DNA of 64,000 nucleotides from Phoronis australis (taxonomy: Eukaryota; Phoronida; Phoronidae), in assembly GCA_002633005.1 (NCBI GenBank), contig NMRA01000346.1, positions 255,165 through 319,164 of the forward strand. The letters run 5' to 3'. Below, piece by piece: positions 10,961 through 21,578 of this stretch. The notes beneath the pieces were generated by a model. The model searched no databases. It was not told where the DNA came from and worked only from the letters and a program-made list of their open reading frames with translations. The translations under genes and the position numbers were made by a program. Every line of letters starts with the position of its first letter. The first letter of the stretch is position 1.

Positions 10961-12896
10961 AGTTCCTTATTGCTTTCCTTCTCAACAGTGAAAATTACAC
11001 CTAATTTGCTTTGGCTTTTAGATAATCGCTGTATGAGTATTTCAGTAGGGTTAGCGATCTTCTACTACGGGCTTCGGAATTTCTTAACCCGACACTAGAC
11101 TAATTTGTTTGACAGACAGCAAACGCGGGCCAAACCAACAGCATGCAATACATCAGAATAACAATGAAGTAAAATTGTTCTACATTAAGGACAGGCGAAA
11201 ATGTTGACCATAAATTTCGACAGAGAGAAACTAAATCTGACATAAGCCTCAGCCGGCGGCGAAGGCGCAGACCCCGGGTGAAGATGGAGGACTGTTTTAA
11301 CAGAATATAATCACCGAATATTGCCGGTGGTAGAGACGCGAGGAACCTTTCGTCTACCAATTTTCACACAACTGAAAAGGTAAATAGATTTCCAGTTTCC
11401 ACCGGAGACTCCGGCGACTTCTGGCGACCGACTTCATGAATAGTGAGCGACGGCACAGTTTTAGAAAATACTTGAAGTATTGACAAATGGTATACTTAAA
11501 TTATTAATGAGCTCAAAGTATAAGGAAGAACTTTTCTTAGGCCAGATGCGGTCGTATCGACTAGCCACTGTACTAACGGAACCCCGGCGGACTAGAATAG
11601 TTTCCCGTCGCCAATAGTCAGCTACTTTGTATTCACTGTCTAGTCCTTCCCGTTGAGCGCAGCCGTTTGGCCAGTTTCCATTTTCGATCGTGGAATGTTA
11701 AACAATAAAATATCAGACGACAGAAATATATTTACTGTATCCTTTTCTTACGTCCGTCTGTTTTGTCTAATGATTGCATTTTAAACTCAATGTAGCAAGT
11801 GTGAAGTGCGCGACGAAGTAATACACGTCAACTCTAGGGGGCGTCATTGTGGTAGTCAGCCAGCCACAATGAAGCACAGGCACGCTTTACTACTTCAAGT
11901 GATTAGTGCAGTGTTTTGAGTTCGAAAATTTGATTTGCTTCTTGAAAACCATCATGTGTGGATGTTTTGAATATCCCTTTACACATTTAACGGCCAACAA
12001 GACCGGATTCATCCTAGCAAACTTACCAAGTGTGTTGCCGCAAGACGCGCCAACTCCTGCTACAGGCAGTTGCCTCGAAATGTGTCTACCGGTTTCACAA
12101 TAGGACAATTAAGTAAGGACAGTAACGCCCCTAGACCTTTTTCGCAACCTAAAATTTATTAGCAGAAAGGTCTTATAGCTAAAACTAACGTACCGTCGCC
12201 ATGTGACGATTTTGCCGTTATTTCAAATTATATTTAAATACAACTCGTCCGTATGCACAGAAATAGCTAAAAGGTTGGACAGCAGACAACCGAATTTGTA
12301 TAGCAAGATATGAAATGCAACATCTGTTTTACGCTAAGTTGATGTCAGCACGTTTTCAAAGTCAACAGGATCAGCATTCAGGGATTGTTTCTGAACTGGT
12401 GCAAGGGGAACCCAGGTCACGGTAACAAACGAGAATACTCGATGACTTTCTGTTTTAGGCCGAGGCACAAAATCGCGTGGAAAATACTAGTAGTTTGATA
12501 CCACGAGAGAGGAAAAAATATAGCATGATAAGAATTACTTAATTTGGTAATAATTTTCAAATTTTTATAACTACAATACCCTCTTAAGATAAGGTTATTA
12601 ATCCTTGCAACCTGGTGTAGGTAGTCTTATATTGTGATGCCCATGCTTTATCAATAAGATGGGACTTATTTGAACATATATCCAGTCTGCAAATAATTAT
12701 AATCCGAGACTGGCTTGTCATAAAACGTTACCCGTGTTAGCAGTAGAGACGAAAATGATTCGCGTAATTTTCACCACAAAATGGATCGATTCGCACCGCC
12801 CGTTCACAATATTTACAGGAAATTTAGTATTAGCACATGTACACACATTACTAATGCCTGAGAAGATAGAGACCTGACTCAGAGGTCTAGGAAATG
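10961..12896. other. No recognised gene
   Basis: No known family. A minus-strand stretch ending at 12027 has a GTAAGTTTG donor-like end (peptide part RQLPVAGVGASCGNTL) but only a weak acceptor, so I do not call it an exon. The rest is featureless to me. Confidence 0.4.
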
Positions 12897-12969
12897 GGGT
12901 CCAATGGAATTTAAACCTGCGACCTTGAGAACATGAGGCGGACCCTCCACCCACTAGGGCACACCGCCA
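12897..12969 (-). repeat. tRNA-derived SINE-like sequence
   Basis: On the minus strand the sequence begins GGCGGTGTGCCCTAGTGGG, which has an A-box-like core, and about 45 bases later reads GGTCGCAGGTTTAAATTCC, close to a B-box (GGTTCAAATCC). Length and spacing match a tRNA gene, but T-arm pairing is poor and the B-box is mutated. This is a tRNA-derived SINE head or tRNA pseudogene rather than a working tRNA. No SINE tail was delimited. Confidence 0.55.
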
Positions 12970-14598
12970 AATGAAAACCTGGGGTCTTTTTGTCGTATTA
13001 TCAATGGCCAGAAGTTCGCGTATTTATTTGAATATGGCGTTAAGTCTCTACCCGAGCAGGCTACGGATTTCTGCCGCTTGGCTTCGAGTTCTAGACACAT
13101 CTTAGCCTGATTGCGTGAAACAGACTAAGCCATTGGTAGACTGACTTTTAGCCGGCGAAACTGGTCCGATAAAAATTTGCCTGTTCATGCTAGATACCAA
13201 GATGTACGGCACTCAATTTGCGCATGCGCGAATCGCCATGGGAGACTTAATGTTTTGGGGTTCATTCTTACTTCTCACTGCATTAACAATCACTCCACGT
13301 GATATCCGAACGTCCTAAGTTTTATGGCGCGCGGAGGTTCACCCAATTGTGCAAAGTATACTCGGTCTGTGACTAATCACACACTGTTGCCTTACGCCTT
13401 CGACAGAAGAAACAGTTTAAAGTGATCTAACAAAACTCTAGATTGTGTTTTTAAGTGACCACATTGTTGTCTTACTCTGTTTCAGTTCTAATCCTCGTTG
13501 ATAATTATGCGAGCAAGACAAACCACGCTTCCTATTACCGGACTGAAATATCAAATAAGAAAAAGCCTTATATTTCTTTTAAATTATATTTTTACTTATG
13601 TGTGCATAGTTCTCTTTCAAAGACGGCGTCTTGGAGGATTTTGATGCTGATCACGATTGTGATGATTATGGGGGTGGTTGTGTTTTTTTTTTGTTCGGCG
13701 CCCCGCACTAAAACAGAGTATCGTAAATAGAAGCGTGGTTACTGAGCAACTGTCGAGTGCGTAATTGGCCAGATATTCACCAAAGACACACAAACAGACA
13801 TTCCTACACAGATTCTAACCATCTCTTTACCAATGACTCTTTAGTGAGGGGTTATCTCTCAAGTGAGGGGTCGATAGCTCGCTATGTGACTATTTCGTAG
13901 TCAAACCAACTTCATAGTTAATTACTAAAAAGTATTTTAAGGCCCTGGTTTCTAATTACACTATTTGTTCAGTTTTGTATTGTTATTTTTCAAAAGTGCT
14001 ATGGCTACAAATGAGAACGACGCCTGCACAATTAGCACCGTCATTCACATTAAGTCACACGACTGTGTCTTCGATTCCCTTCTTGTTTTTACCATATGAC
14101 AGAAGTTAAACTGAATATTATTCACATTTGTCTTACTTTCCTAAAAGGAACGTTACATCCGTATTGCGACCCACTACACGACTACGGTTTTCCCCCATTC
14201 TGAAATTAAATGGATTCCATATATGTTATTTTTCACGACGAACCTTCACCTTTTCGGTACACAAAGGATAGTTTGCTGGCATAACCAGAACACTGCATTT
14301 CTAAAGCATATTGAGAGGATGCATCATCCGAAACATCCACAAGTATCAACGAATGATATTTTTCAAATACACTTATATAGGTACAGCACACGTTGGCAGC
14401 TGGCAACCCATGTGCTTCATACGTCAATACTGGAAAATAGTACATGTACTGGCAATTTCATGTTACGTTATACAGAGATCGTTCGATTTAAAAGTATAGG
14501 CTATTACTCCAAAGTGCAATTTCGATAGTTCAATTAATTTGGCTGGTTTCATAGAGAACGAAACAGCATGTGATTTTATGCGACTAGACAAGTTACAC
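12970..14598. other. No recognised gene; one NRF1-type palindrome
   Basis: There is no coding signal. TGCGCATGCGCG at 13219-13230 is a perfect match to the NRF1 binding consensus, seen again at 59889. A single site is weak evidence for a promoter. Confidence 0.4.
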
Positions 14599-15008
14599 CA
14601 GGGCCCGGAATCTAATCTTTGTATTCGAAACGGACTCGAAATTATTTTTGACAATTTCTCTGCTACTTTTGTGTGAACTCAAGATGAGTGGTTATTAGAC
14701 TATGCTCGAATACATTATACTTTACGCACATGAGTTTCTAGTCCAAGTTTGCACTTGATGACCCTTATATTCGTGTTACAAACCCGACGAGTAAAAACTC
14801 GAAATTTCGAGATCAAACTCAAACTTTTCGCCTTAATGTTGGGTTTATGAAGTGCAAACTAGGACTAAAAAATTATACACGTAAGTAATCATGTACTAGA
14901 GCATAGAATAATATACACTTATATTGAATTCGCACAAAAGTAGAGTAGAAAATGCCAAACATAATTTCGAGTTCCATTTCGAGTGAAAAGATTAGAGCCC
15001 GGGCCCAG
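14599..15008. mobile_element. Palindromic DNA element, family 2 copy 1
   Basis: A 410-bp near-palindrome. The left arm begins CAGGGCCCGGAATCTAATC and the right arm is its diverged complement, ending GATTAGAGCCCGGGCCC. Both arms continue for at least 120 bp (shared words ACTCGAAATTAT and CTACTTTTGTG). The centre has an inner inverted pair built on TTTGCACTTGATGA and its complement. The CAGGG start resembles hAT ends, but no 8-bp target duplication is visible. It has no open frame and is probably an old foldback MITE. A relative lies at 17200. Confidence 0.65.
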
Positions 15009-15499
15009 GTTTGCCTACCGTAGACACAATAAATTCGCGAAAACAAAAGATCAGCGAGGCTTCGCCATGCAACACAAGCGAAGCACATGACCACGTCAGA
15101 TTTTCTCACTCGTTTCATACGTCTACTGAATGCAACCTTCATACGTGTCGGTGTAAGTTAAGTCAGGTAGGTTTGTGTGAGATATCCAAGCATAGAGACA
15201 ACTTAGTTCCCAGGATGGGGCTCCAAATGCAGGGATGTCGTATGACATAACTTAAAATAACACATCCTTGGTGCTAGGCTGCTAAGAATGAAATGAATAT
15301 ACTTATACCACAATATTAGCCTCGATACAACCGTGTAATAGCCCATAAATAGACTGGGATCCCAGAGCTTTTTTGGGCATGAAAAGGTAACCAATTTTCT
15401 TTGGTACCACAGTGGTCTATGGGTATCCTCATGCTTGGAAATGGCCTTCTGGCATGTTCGCTCTGGTGGGTGTAGTCACGGGAGCCAAGAGAATGGCAC
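15009..15499. other. No feature seen
   Basis: Unique-looking spacer between the palindromic element and the satellite block. Confidence 0.45.
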
Positions 15500-16175
15500 T
15501 CAAAAATTGAGCTAGATCAACTTTTCTGGTAACCACTTCAAACTGCCTTCGATAACTACTACGTAATCCACTGTATCGAAATTGGTCAGTGCCAGACCAT
15601 TTCAGTGGTTGGGAGTATCAGCCAGACGCTTATAAACAAGGTAAAAAATTGAGCTAGATCAATCCAAGAGGTAACCGCATGAAACCAGTTGCAAAACATT
15701 CGCCGTGAGCCCAGGTATCACGACAAATCTAGTGGTGGGTTAGCTCCCCCAGACACGCCTGAGTTGAGCTTGATCAACCCACCAGGTAACCGTTTGAAAC
15801 CAACTGCACGATACTCAGCATCACTGCACATGGCATAACAGTAAGATGCAGACAATTTCAGCGGTGTGGTGCCTCTGTCAGAGGACTAAAGAAACGGCTA
15901 AATTAGAGGTAAATCAAACCAAGAGGTAACCGCATGAAACCAGTTGCAAAATACTCTACGTAAGCTCATGTATCATGAATAAGCACTTCGAGACAAGTCT
16001 AGTGGTGGGTTAGCTCCGCCACACACGACTAAATATTTGAGTTGGGCCAGATTTATCCGCCAGGTAACCGTTTGAAACCATTTGCTTAATGTCGAGCAAC
16101 ATTCTGCATGCAACATAGGGTACCTTACAGACATTTTCAGCCGAGGGGCAGTAGCGTTCAGAGGTTTTGTCGATG
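15500..16175 (+). repeat. Satellite block, five monomers of 115-142 bp
   Basis: Five tandem diverged monomers, each with GGTAACC followed by TGAAACCA (GGTAACC near 15529, 15671, 15785, 15924 and 16060). Most open with a variant of TTGAGCTAGATCAA. The second half of each monomer carries a variant of TCTAGTGGTGGGTTAGCTCC or TTTCAGCGGTGTGGTGCC. Alternate monomers are most alike (GGTAACCGCATG versus GGTAACCGTTTG), so the effective period is a dimer of about 260-270 bp. The same satellite occurs reversed at 19555. Confidence 0.8.
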
Positions 16176-16616
16176 CAGGGGCGATTTTTTATTAGATGCC
16201 TCTCTTTCTCTCTCAACTCAAATGCATATATCCTATTCAGGTCCGTAGCCAGCTTTGAGCGGGGGTGGTTCGAATTTCAAGAACCGTGGCACCTTTGATA
16301 TTTTGCAAACGTCGACACTGTAGAGTTTTCAGCTAGGCCTTTGACGCAGCTGAATTAGGGAGAAGGGAAATCTGTATACACAACAATGACTCTCAGCTAT
16401 GTTCATGAGATGAGACACAAATTCGGATGTAATGTGGTCCAGAAAGAGAACGTTTTAGCATTATCTCCTGCCATGCTTAAATGAGTGATTACACCTCATT
16501 GCATTCTCACACGGAAATGTGAAGTTTAGTCGGCGAATGGCTTAATTAACAAAATTGTTTCCCTGGTTGTATTTTAGCGTGTTACTTAAGTTGCTTACAT
16601 CGCTGGAAATGGGAAC

Positions 16617-16712
16617 AGACCACTATTTCGAAGGTTCACTACTCGAACGTTCACTATTCCGAAGGTTCACTACTTCGAAGATTAACTACTTCGAAGATTC
16701 ACTGCTCCAAAA
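16617..16712 (+). repeat. Minisatellite TTCGAAGGTTCACTAC, left arm
   Basis: About five imperfect copies of a 15-18 bp unit (TTCGAAGGTTCACTAC, TTCCGAAGGTTCACTAC, TTCGAAGATTAACTAC and so on). The same unit appears in reverse complement at 17615-17735, so the two arrays can pair as the arms of a foldback structure. Confidence 0.75.
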
Positions 16713-17199
16713 ATATCCAAATCTTCAAACTCAGATGTGATTTTTAACCTTTAACATGCAAAATAAACGATATTTTGGTTATTAGATGGACCTATACCGA
16801 CGACAACGCCCGGGCATTAAAACACTTTGGATTTCACGTAGACGGTGACCACCGTCTCCAGCTGACAAGCACAACTTAGGAAACGGTGGTCAGATTTCCC
16901 TGTACATGAGAAATAGCCCGCATGTCATAAAATGAGTACGCACTTGCATTTTTAAATGATATGAAGTAGAATACTGATGAATTATCAACCATGACACAGT
17001 CATCAAATCCATGTTAAGATGGCATTGCAATGCGACGCACACGGCCGGATCAAAAGTAAATAAAGTTAGTAGGCCAGCCTGTCCCTGCCAGTCCTCACGA
17101 AGTCAGGGAGTTCCATTCAGTCCTCTTAAATTTGAAACCGCCGTTGGTCGCCGCAGCCTTGACGCGTGCCCCAGATGTTGTCTCTGCTTGAGAATAAGT

Positions 17200-17610
17200 C
17201 GTGACCACACAATCAATAGTAGTATCTTTGTACTCGAGAATGGAACTCAAAATTATGTTTGGCATGTTTTACTCTACTTTTGTTCGAATTCAAGATAAGT
17301 GTCTATTATTCTATGCTCGAGTACATAATGACTTACCTGGATGATTTATTAATCCTAGTAAGCCGTTCATAAACCCAACATTAAAGCTAAAAGTTCGTGT
17401 TTGAACTCGATATTTCGAATTTTACTAGATTTTGTAGCACGAATGTAAGGGTCTACAAGTGCAAACTATACAAACTCATATGCATAAACTATAATTATTC
17501 GACCACAGTCTGATAACCACTTATCTTGAGTTCGCACAAAAGGAGCAGAGGAATTGCCAAAAATAATTTCGAGTTCGTTTCGAGTACAAAGATTAGAGAC
17601 AGGGACCTGG
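17200..17610. mobile_element. Palindromic DNA element, family 2 copy 2
   Basis: A relative of 14599-15008 with the same inverted arms: the left arm has CTTTGTACTCGAGAATGG and AAAATTATGTTTGGCATG; the right arm ends GAGTACAAAGATTAGAGAC followed by AGGGACCTGG. The inner words GGGTTTATGAA and GTGCAAACTA match copy 1 in opposite order. The left end is eroded. It abuts the right minisatellite arm and lies between the two arms, so it may be nested in, or part of, the larger foldback. Confidence 0.6.
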
Positions 17611-17614
17611 TTTT

Positions 17615-17735
17615 GGAATAGTTGAAATTCGAAGTAGTGAATTTTAGAAGGTAACGAACCTTCGGAGTAGTGGACATTCGGAGTGCTGGACCTTCTGAGT
17701 ATTGAACCTTCGTCATAGTGACATGGAACATTGGA
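17615..17735 (-). repeat. Minisatellite TTCGAAGGTTCACTAC, right arm
   Basis: About six imperfect reverse-complement copies of the unit seen at 16617-16712 (GAAGTAGTGAA, GAACCTTCGGAGTAGTGGA, GACCTTCTGAGTATTGAA and others). Inverted minisatellite arms about 0.9 kb apart are the layout of foldback-type elements. Confidence 0.7.
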
Positions 17736-19554
17736 AATCTTTTTCATTACGTTTGTAGCTCATATGAAGTCTGCAGGGTTGTGCACCATTGACATTGATT
17801 GACTAGAGAAGATTTTCATTGACTAAAGTTGAGGTCTTTTCAGTCATAACGTGAAAGTGCTCGGCGGGGTATTCTCAGTGCAAGAAAACATGGTGGCTGA
17901 ATGTCTGGTTTTTGAGCACAACAGAGGACAGCCTGTAATGAACTCACTGAATTTAAAAGAAAGGAAACGCACACACGTGTACACGCATTGATGTCAATTC
18001 AACAATCCACAATCAAAGCGGACACTGGATGAACAACATATTTGCATATTGGACGATCACTTTCAATTCAAACTTTAAAAACGCCAACACTATGCTCGCA
18101 ATTAAACCAAAATAGCAGAACAACAAATTTCAGTTTTCTGCTGTTTGGTTTCTTGGCCGAGTTTAAGGCATTCACGCCACACTATTTTTTGGGAACTCTC
18201 TCGTTGTTATGACGTTGCTTACTTATATCGTAGGGATAGACTTTTATGCTTAGTATAGACATTCAATTCTAGACTCCCTTGTTATCCTTTGGTCAGTAGC
18301 CACCACGCGCGTAGTTTATGAATAACATAGTCTACTCTTATCGTATGCGCGATCCTGTCATATACACAAACACCGGCACTAGGGCTAATTTGGCCGAGTA
18401 CGTCCCGATGCCACGTGAAGCGATTTCAATCAGAAGCAAATTCAAATTCACAAATTTATTACTAACTTAGTTGTCATCGTACTTAGTAGCACTAGTAGCT
18501 GAAACAATTTTGTTGTTGTTGTTGTTGTTCATTTATATCATATCTTTAACGAATATGCTGGGCGGGCTGGACCTTTTCAGCGGGGGAGGGGTTCGATCGA
18601 ACTCCCCGAACCCTCTGGCTGTAACTATTAATAATAAAAGTAAAAAGGTGAAACAAACTAGAATCATTATTTGATTCAACTGCAAATCAGTCACGGATTC
18701 CAAAGGGATTATACATAGTGGTTGGATACCCCCTCCCCCAATGTGGATACCCGGGGCCGTCGCCACCATGACTGAGAACAATCTATGAGTAATTAATTTG
18801 AACGTGTTTTATATTCACTATGAAGACAAAAAGCGAACAGTTCCATTGCCCACATGTCTGTGTCGTGCAAATGAAATTATTGTCAATCTAACTAAAACTG
18901 AAAAACTATCAGGACTCGTTATTCCCACAATTTTCCCCATCTGGCGTAGTTTGTGCGATTCAGGGCGAAAAAATACATGTATCATGGTCGGGGAAAATGT
19001 TGATAAAGTACTGACGTCATTGGTCTTGGGCTCGGTTTATGAGAAAGATGTAGATTGTCCAAAACTGAACAGTTTTCCCAAATCTGCCATTAAACACTGT
19101 GTGAAATGAAGGATTTCGGCGCGCATACACAACGCAGACAACTGCAAAAGACGGCATTTCGATTATTTCTCGTTTTAGCAGTTGCATCAAATGACTCGTC
19201 CGAAGACAGAGGGACGCTGTTTAGACTGGTAAAATAGGACAACAAAAAATTGAAATTCGTGCAAACACAATGTGCAATCCCTCACGGACGGATTTTGGTT
19301 TTGTTTTTAATAGTGAATCACGTAGAGTATTCCGCTGTTGTCGCATAGACTTGTGAGGCTGTTCCAACAAGCGCGATGTTTCTGGTTTTCATGCCCTGAC
19401 GTAAGCTTGCGGACAAAAATCTCTCACCTTGTGTGGTGACTTACGTCGTACGGACTCACTGGCTTTATTAAAAAGTGCCTGGTTGCTCAATGTGATGCTT
19501 ATTCAGCGTGAATGGGCTTAAGTAATCAATTTTGTTTCGACTCTTTATAATTTG
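17736..19554. other. No recognised gene; short TTG repeat
   Basis: A short TTG/GTT trinucleotide run lies at about 18508-18529. A GC-rich self-complementary word, GGGGTTCGATCGAACTCCCC, is at 18583-18605. The 103-codon plus-strand frame at 18798-19109 is of unknown worth and matches no family. Confidence 0.4.
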
Positions 19555-19870
19555 TCTGACGGGGGCACCACACCGCTGAAATTGTTTGGCATCTTACTTT
19601 TGTGCCACGTGCAGTGATGCAGAACCTCGTGCAATTCAACTCAGGTACTTGGGCGTGTTTGGCGGGGATAACCCACCACTAGATTTGTCTGGCAGTATTC
19701 ATTCGTGATACCTAAGCTCACGGTGAATATTTTGCAAGTGGCTTCATGCGGTTACCTCTTGGGTTGATCTACCTCAATTGTTTACCTTGTTTATAAGCGT
19801 CTGGCTGTTACTCCCCACCACGGAAATTGTCTGACAGTGACCAGATACTAGCAGACGATATTTTCCCGGT
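19555..19870 (-). repeat. Satellite block, inverted partner of 15500-16175
   Basis: Read on the minus strand this is collinear with 15595-15900: it has GCCAGACGCTTATAAACAAG, then CCAAGAGGTAACCGCATGAA, then AAATCTAGTGGTGGGTTA, then TTTCAGCGGTGTGGTGCC. One internal stretch of about 50 bp containing the second GGTAACC is missing. The opposite orientation 3.4 kb from the first block suggests the two belong to the ends of one composite structure. Confidence 0.75.
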
Positions 19871-20133
19871 CGAAGCTTAGCGTGATAAAATGTGTCGTAA
19901 GCTATAATAGTTGCTAATCCTTAATTTATAGATTCACTTTATTTCTATTTTGTTTAAATTTTCAATTGGTTTTGAGTATAAGCATTATTTGACAAAAATA
20001 GCTCGGCTTTTCTTAAAAGGTCACGACCTCCGACCCCGGGCCTCTGACATATAAAGTAGTTACAAAAACCGAGGCGAGTCGAGAAAGGTAGATCGATTCA
20101 TTGCAACGTTTCTCATTCACTATGTGGTATAAG

Positions 20134-20299
20134 TAGATTATTACATGTTCTCAGTCGTTATCCCCCTTATCTAGAGCCTCGTGGATTTTGGAGAATTATC
20201 ACTCTCCGGGCTAACGCCCCTCGGGCGATTATTCTCCAAAATCCACTTGGGCTCTACAGTAGATAACGGGTGATAACGACTTCGCCATGTAATAATCTA
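20134..20299. mobile_element. Small palindromic MITE with TA flanks
   Basis: A 166-bp near-perfect inverted repeat. It starts TAGATTATTACATG and ends CATGTAATAATCTA; the arms continue through CAGTCGTTATC, GAGCC and TGGATTTTGGAGAAT, meeting at a GC-rich centre (CTCCGGGCTAACGCCCCTC). If the outer TA is the target duplication, it fits a Tc1/mariner-type non-autonomous element. It has no coding capacity. Confidence 0.75.
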
Positions 20300-21390
20300 T
20301 ATATCTATTTTAGATACCAGGATATGCAGGTAATTTTTAAATGTGCATAATTCTAGGTTTACGATCAACGGACGATTGATTAGAATTCACCGCAATTTTT
20401 TTAAGTGTCAGAAAATGTCTTTTAATGGACAAGAAATGATAAAGAGGCTGCAGGAAACTGTTATTAAAATTGGCAATCACATTATGCGCAGTAATTCAAT
20501 TGTATACATGAAGATATCGGTGACTATGGTTAGATTCTACTTAACGATAATTAACGACCAGTCATCTAAATTGATCCGGTTACAATGTTTACAGACGGAT
20601 GTACATGTACGGCAACTAAACAGGTTGTTCCACCCGTTTGTCGCTTACAGTTGCACTAAACTTGTGCAAAGGAATAGGCTATAAAATTAAACTCGACACG
20701 GGGATGTTTGGGTCTTAATATAGCAGGGCCAGGACTGAAAAAAATCTAAAATAACTTGGCAGTAAACAAAATACAACTCGACAACGATGACTCCATCACG
20801 TCTCGTTTTCGTTAATATCATTGCTTTACATCCTGTGACGTTACTGTCAATCAATTTCATGAGGAAAACGTTCCAGCTAAATCGGAACATTATACTGTGT
20901 GGTTTAAAAATAAAAAAGTTAATTAACGCATTTTTTTCTTTCAACCCGCATTGTCCTTGATTGGATGTTCGTCTTGACAACCCGGGGTTTAATTATGTGC
21001 ATTTAGTTATATTCTTGGTTCATTATAGTCCCAATGCAAATACCCCAACCAACAGCACACCAAAGGGCCTTTTTATCATCGATTCTTTGAAAATGGCTTT
21101 TGTAGTCAGACTCTCGTGATGTTGATCAAAAAATCTTATGTGACTGAAGGTGGAAAGCCTTTTTCTGCCTTGTGTTTAATCCTACACAAGTAACTTTGTG
21201 TAAATAACTAAAGTTCCGTTACCTGATTGTAATATTGTGATATTCCTTTTCCGCAGGCTTGGGATTCTTTCTTGTCATTAATTCATTTCACTGGTTGGTG
21301 GACAACGTGTAAAAACATTAGGAACATTTTATCTTGACCATTGGAGATCATAGAGCCAATAACTTAATTGTTTTAAATTTAGTACAGGTT
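20300..21390. other. No recognised gene
   Basis: Open frames at 20343-20684 (plus) and 20687-20980 (minus) have low-information composition and no family match. Confidence 0.4.
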
Positions 21391-21578
21391 TTAGTAAACG
21401 GCCTCAGTCCAATACATCTCGTTTTGTAAGGGGAGCATCGCTTGAGGGGTCAAACAGCTGTATGACCCAACAAAGATGTCAACAAAGCTTGATATCATTT
21501 GTAACGGGTTCAAGTCGTCAGTGCTTAACGTTGTCCTCCATAGAGGGCAGTAGCAGATCAGTTTCACAACAGCAGTTC
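21391..21578 (-). CDS. Candidate terminal exon of an unidentified gene
   Basis: On the minus strand a strong acceptor, TTTGATTTTGTGACAG, is followed by an open frame of 61 codons ending in TAA at 21391-21393. Segments include AVVKLICYCPLWRTTL, DDLNPLQMISSFVDIFVG and the end NEMYWTEAVY. The acceptor, composition and stop fit a last exon entered in phase 1. I do not know the family. A strong donor (GGACAG|GTAAGTACTT, intron starting near 22053) and a possible 65-bp exon (about 21904-21968) lie upstream on the same strand, but their phases do not join cleanly, so a gene model is not supported. Confidence 0.3.

Noticed and set aside
18583-18605. GGTTCGATC word as a tRNA B-box
   Set aside because: It is part of a GC-rich palindrome and no A-box lies at tRNA spacing.
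18798-19109. 103-codon plus-strand frame as a gene
   Set aside because: No recognised motif, no credible splice borders; frames of this length are expected by chance in 64 kb.
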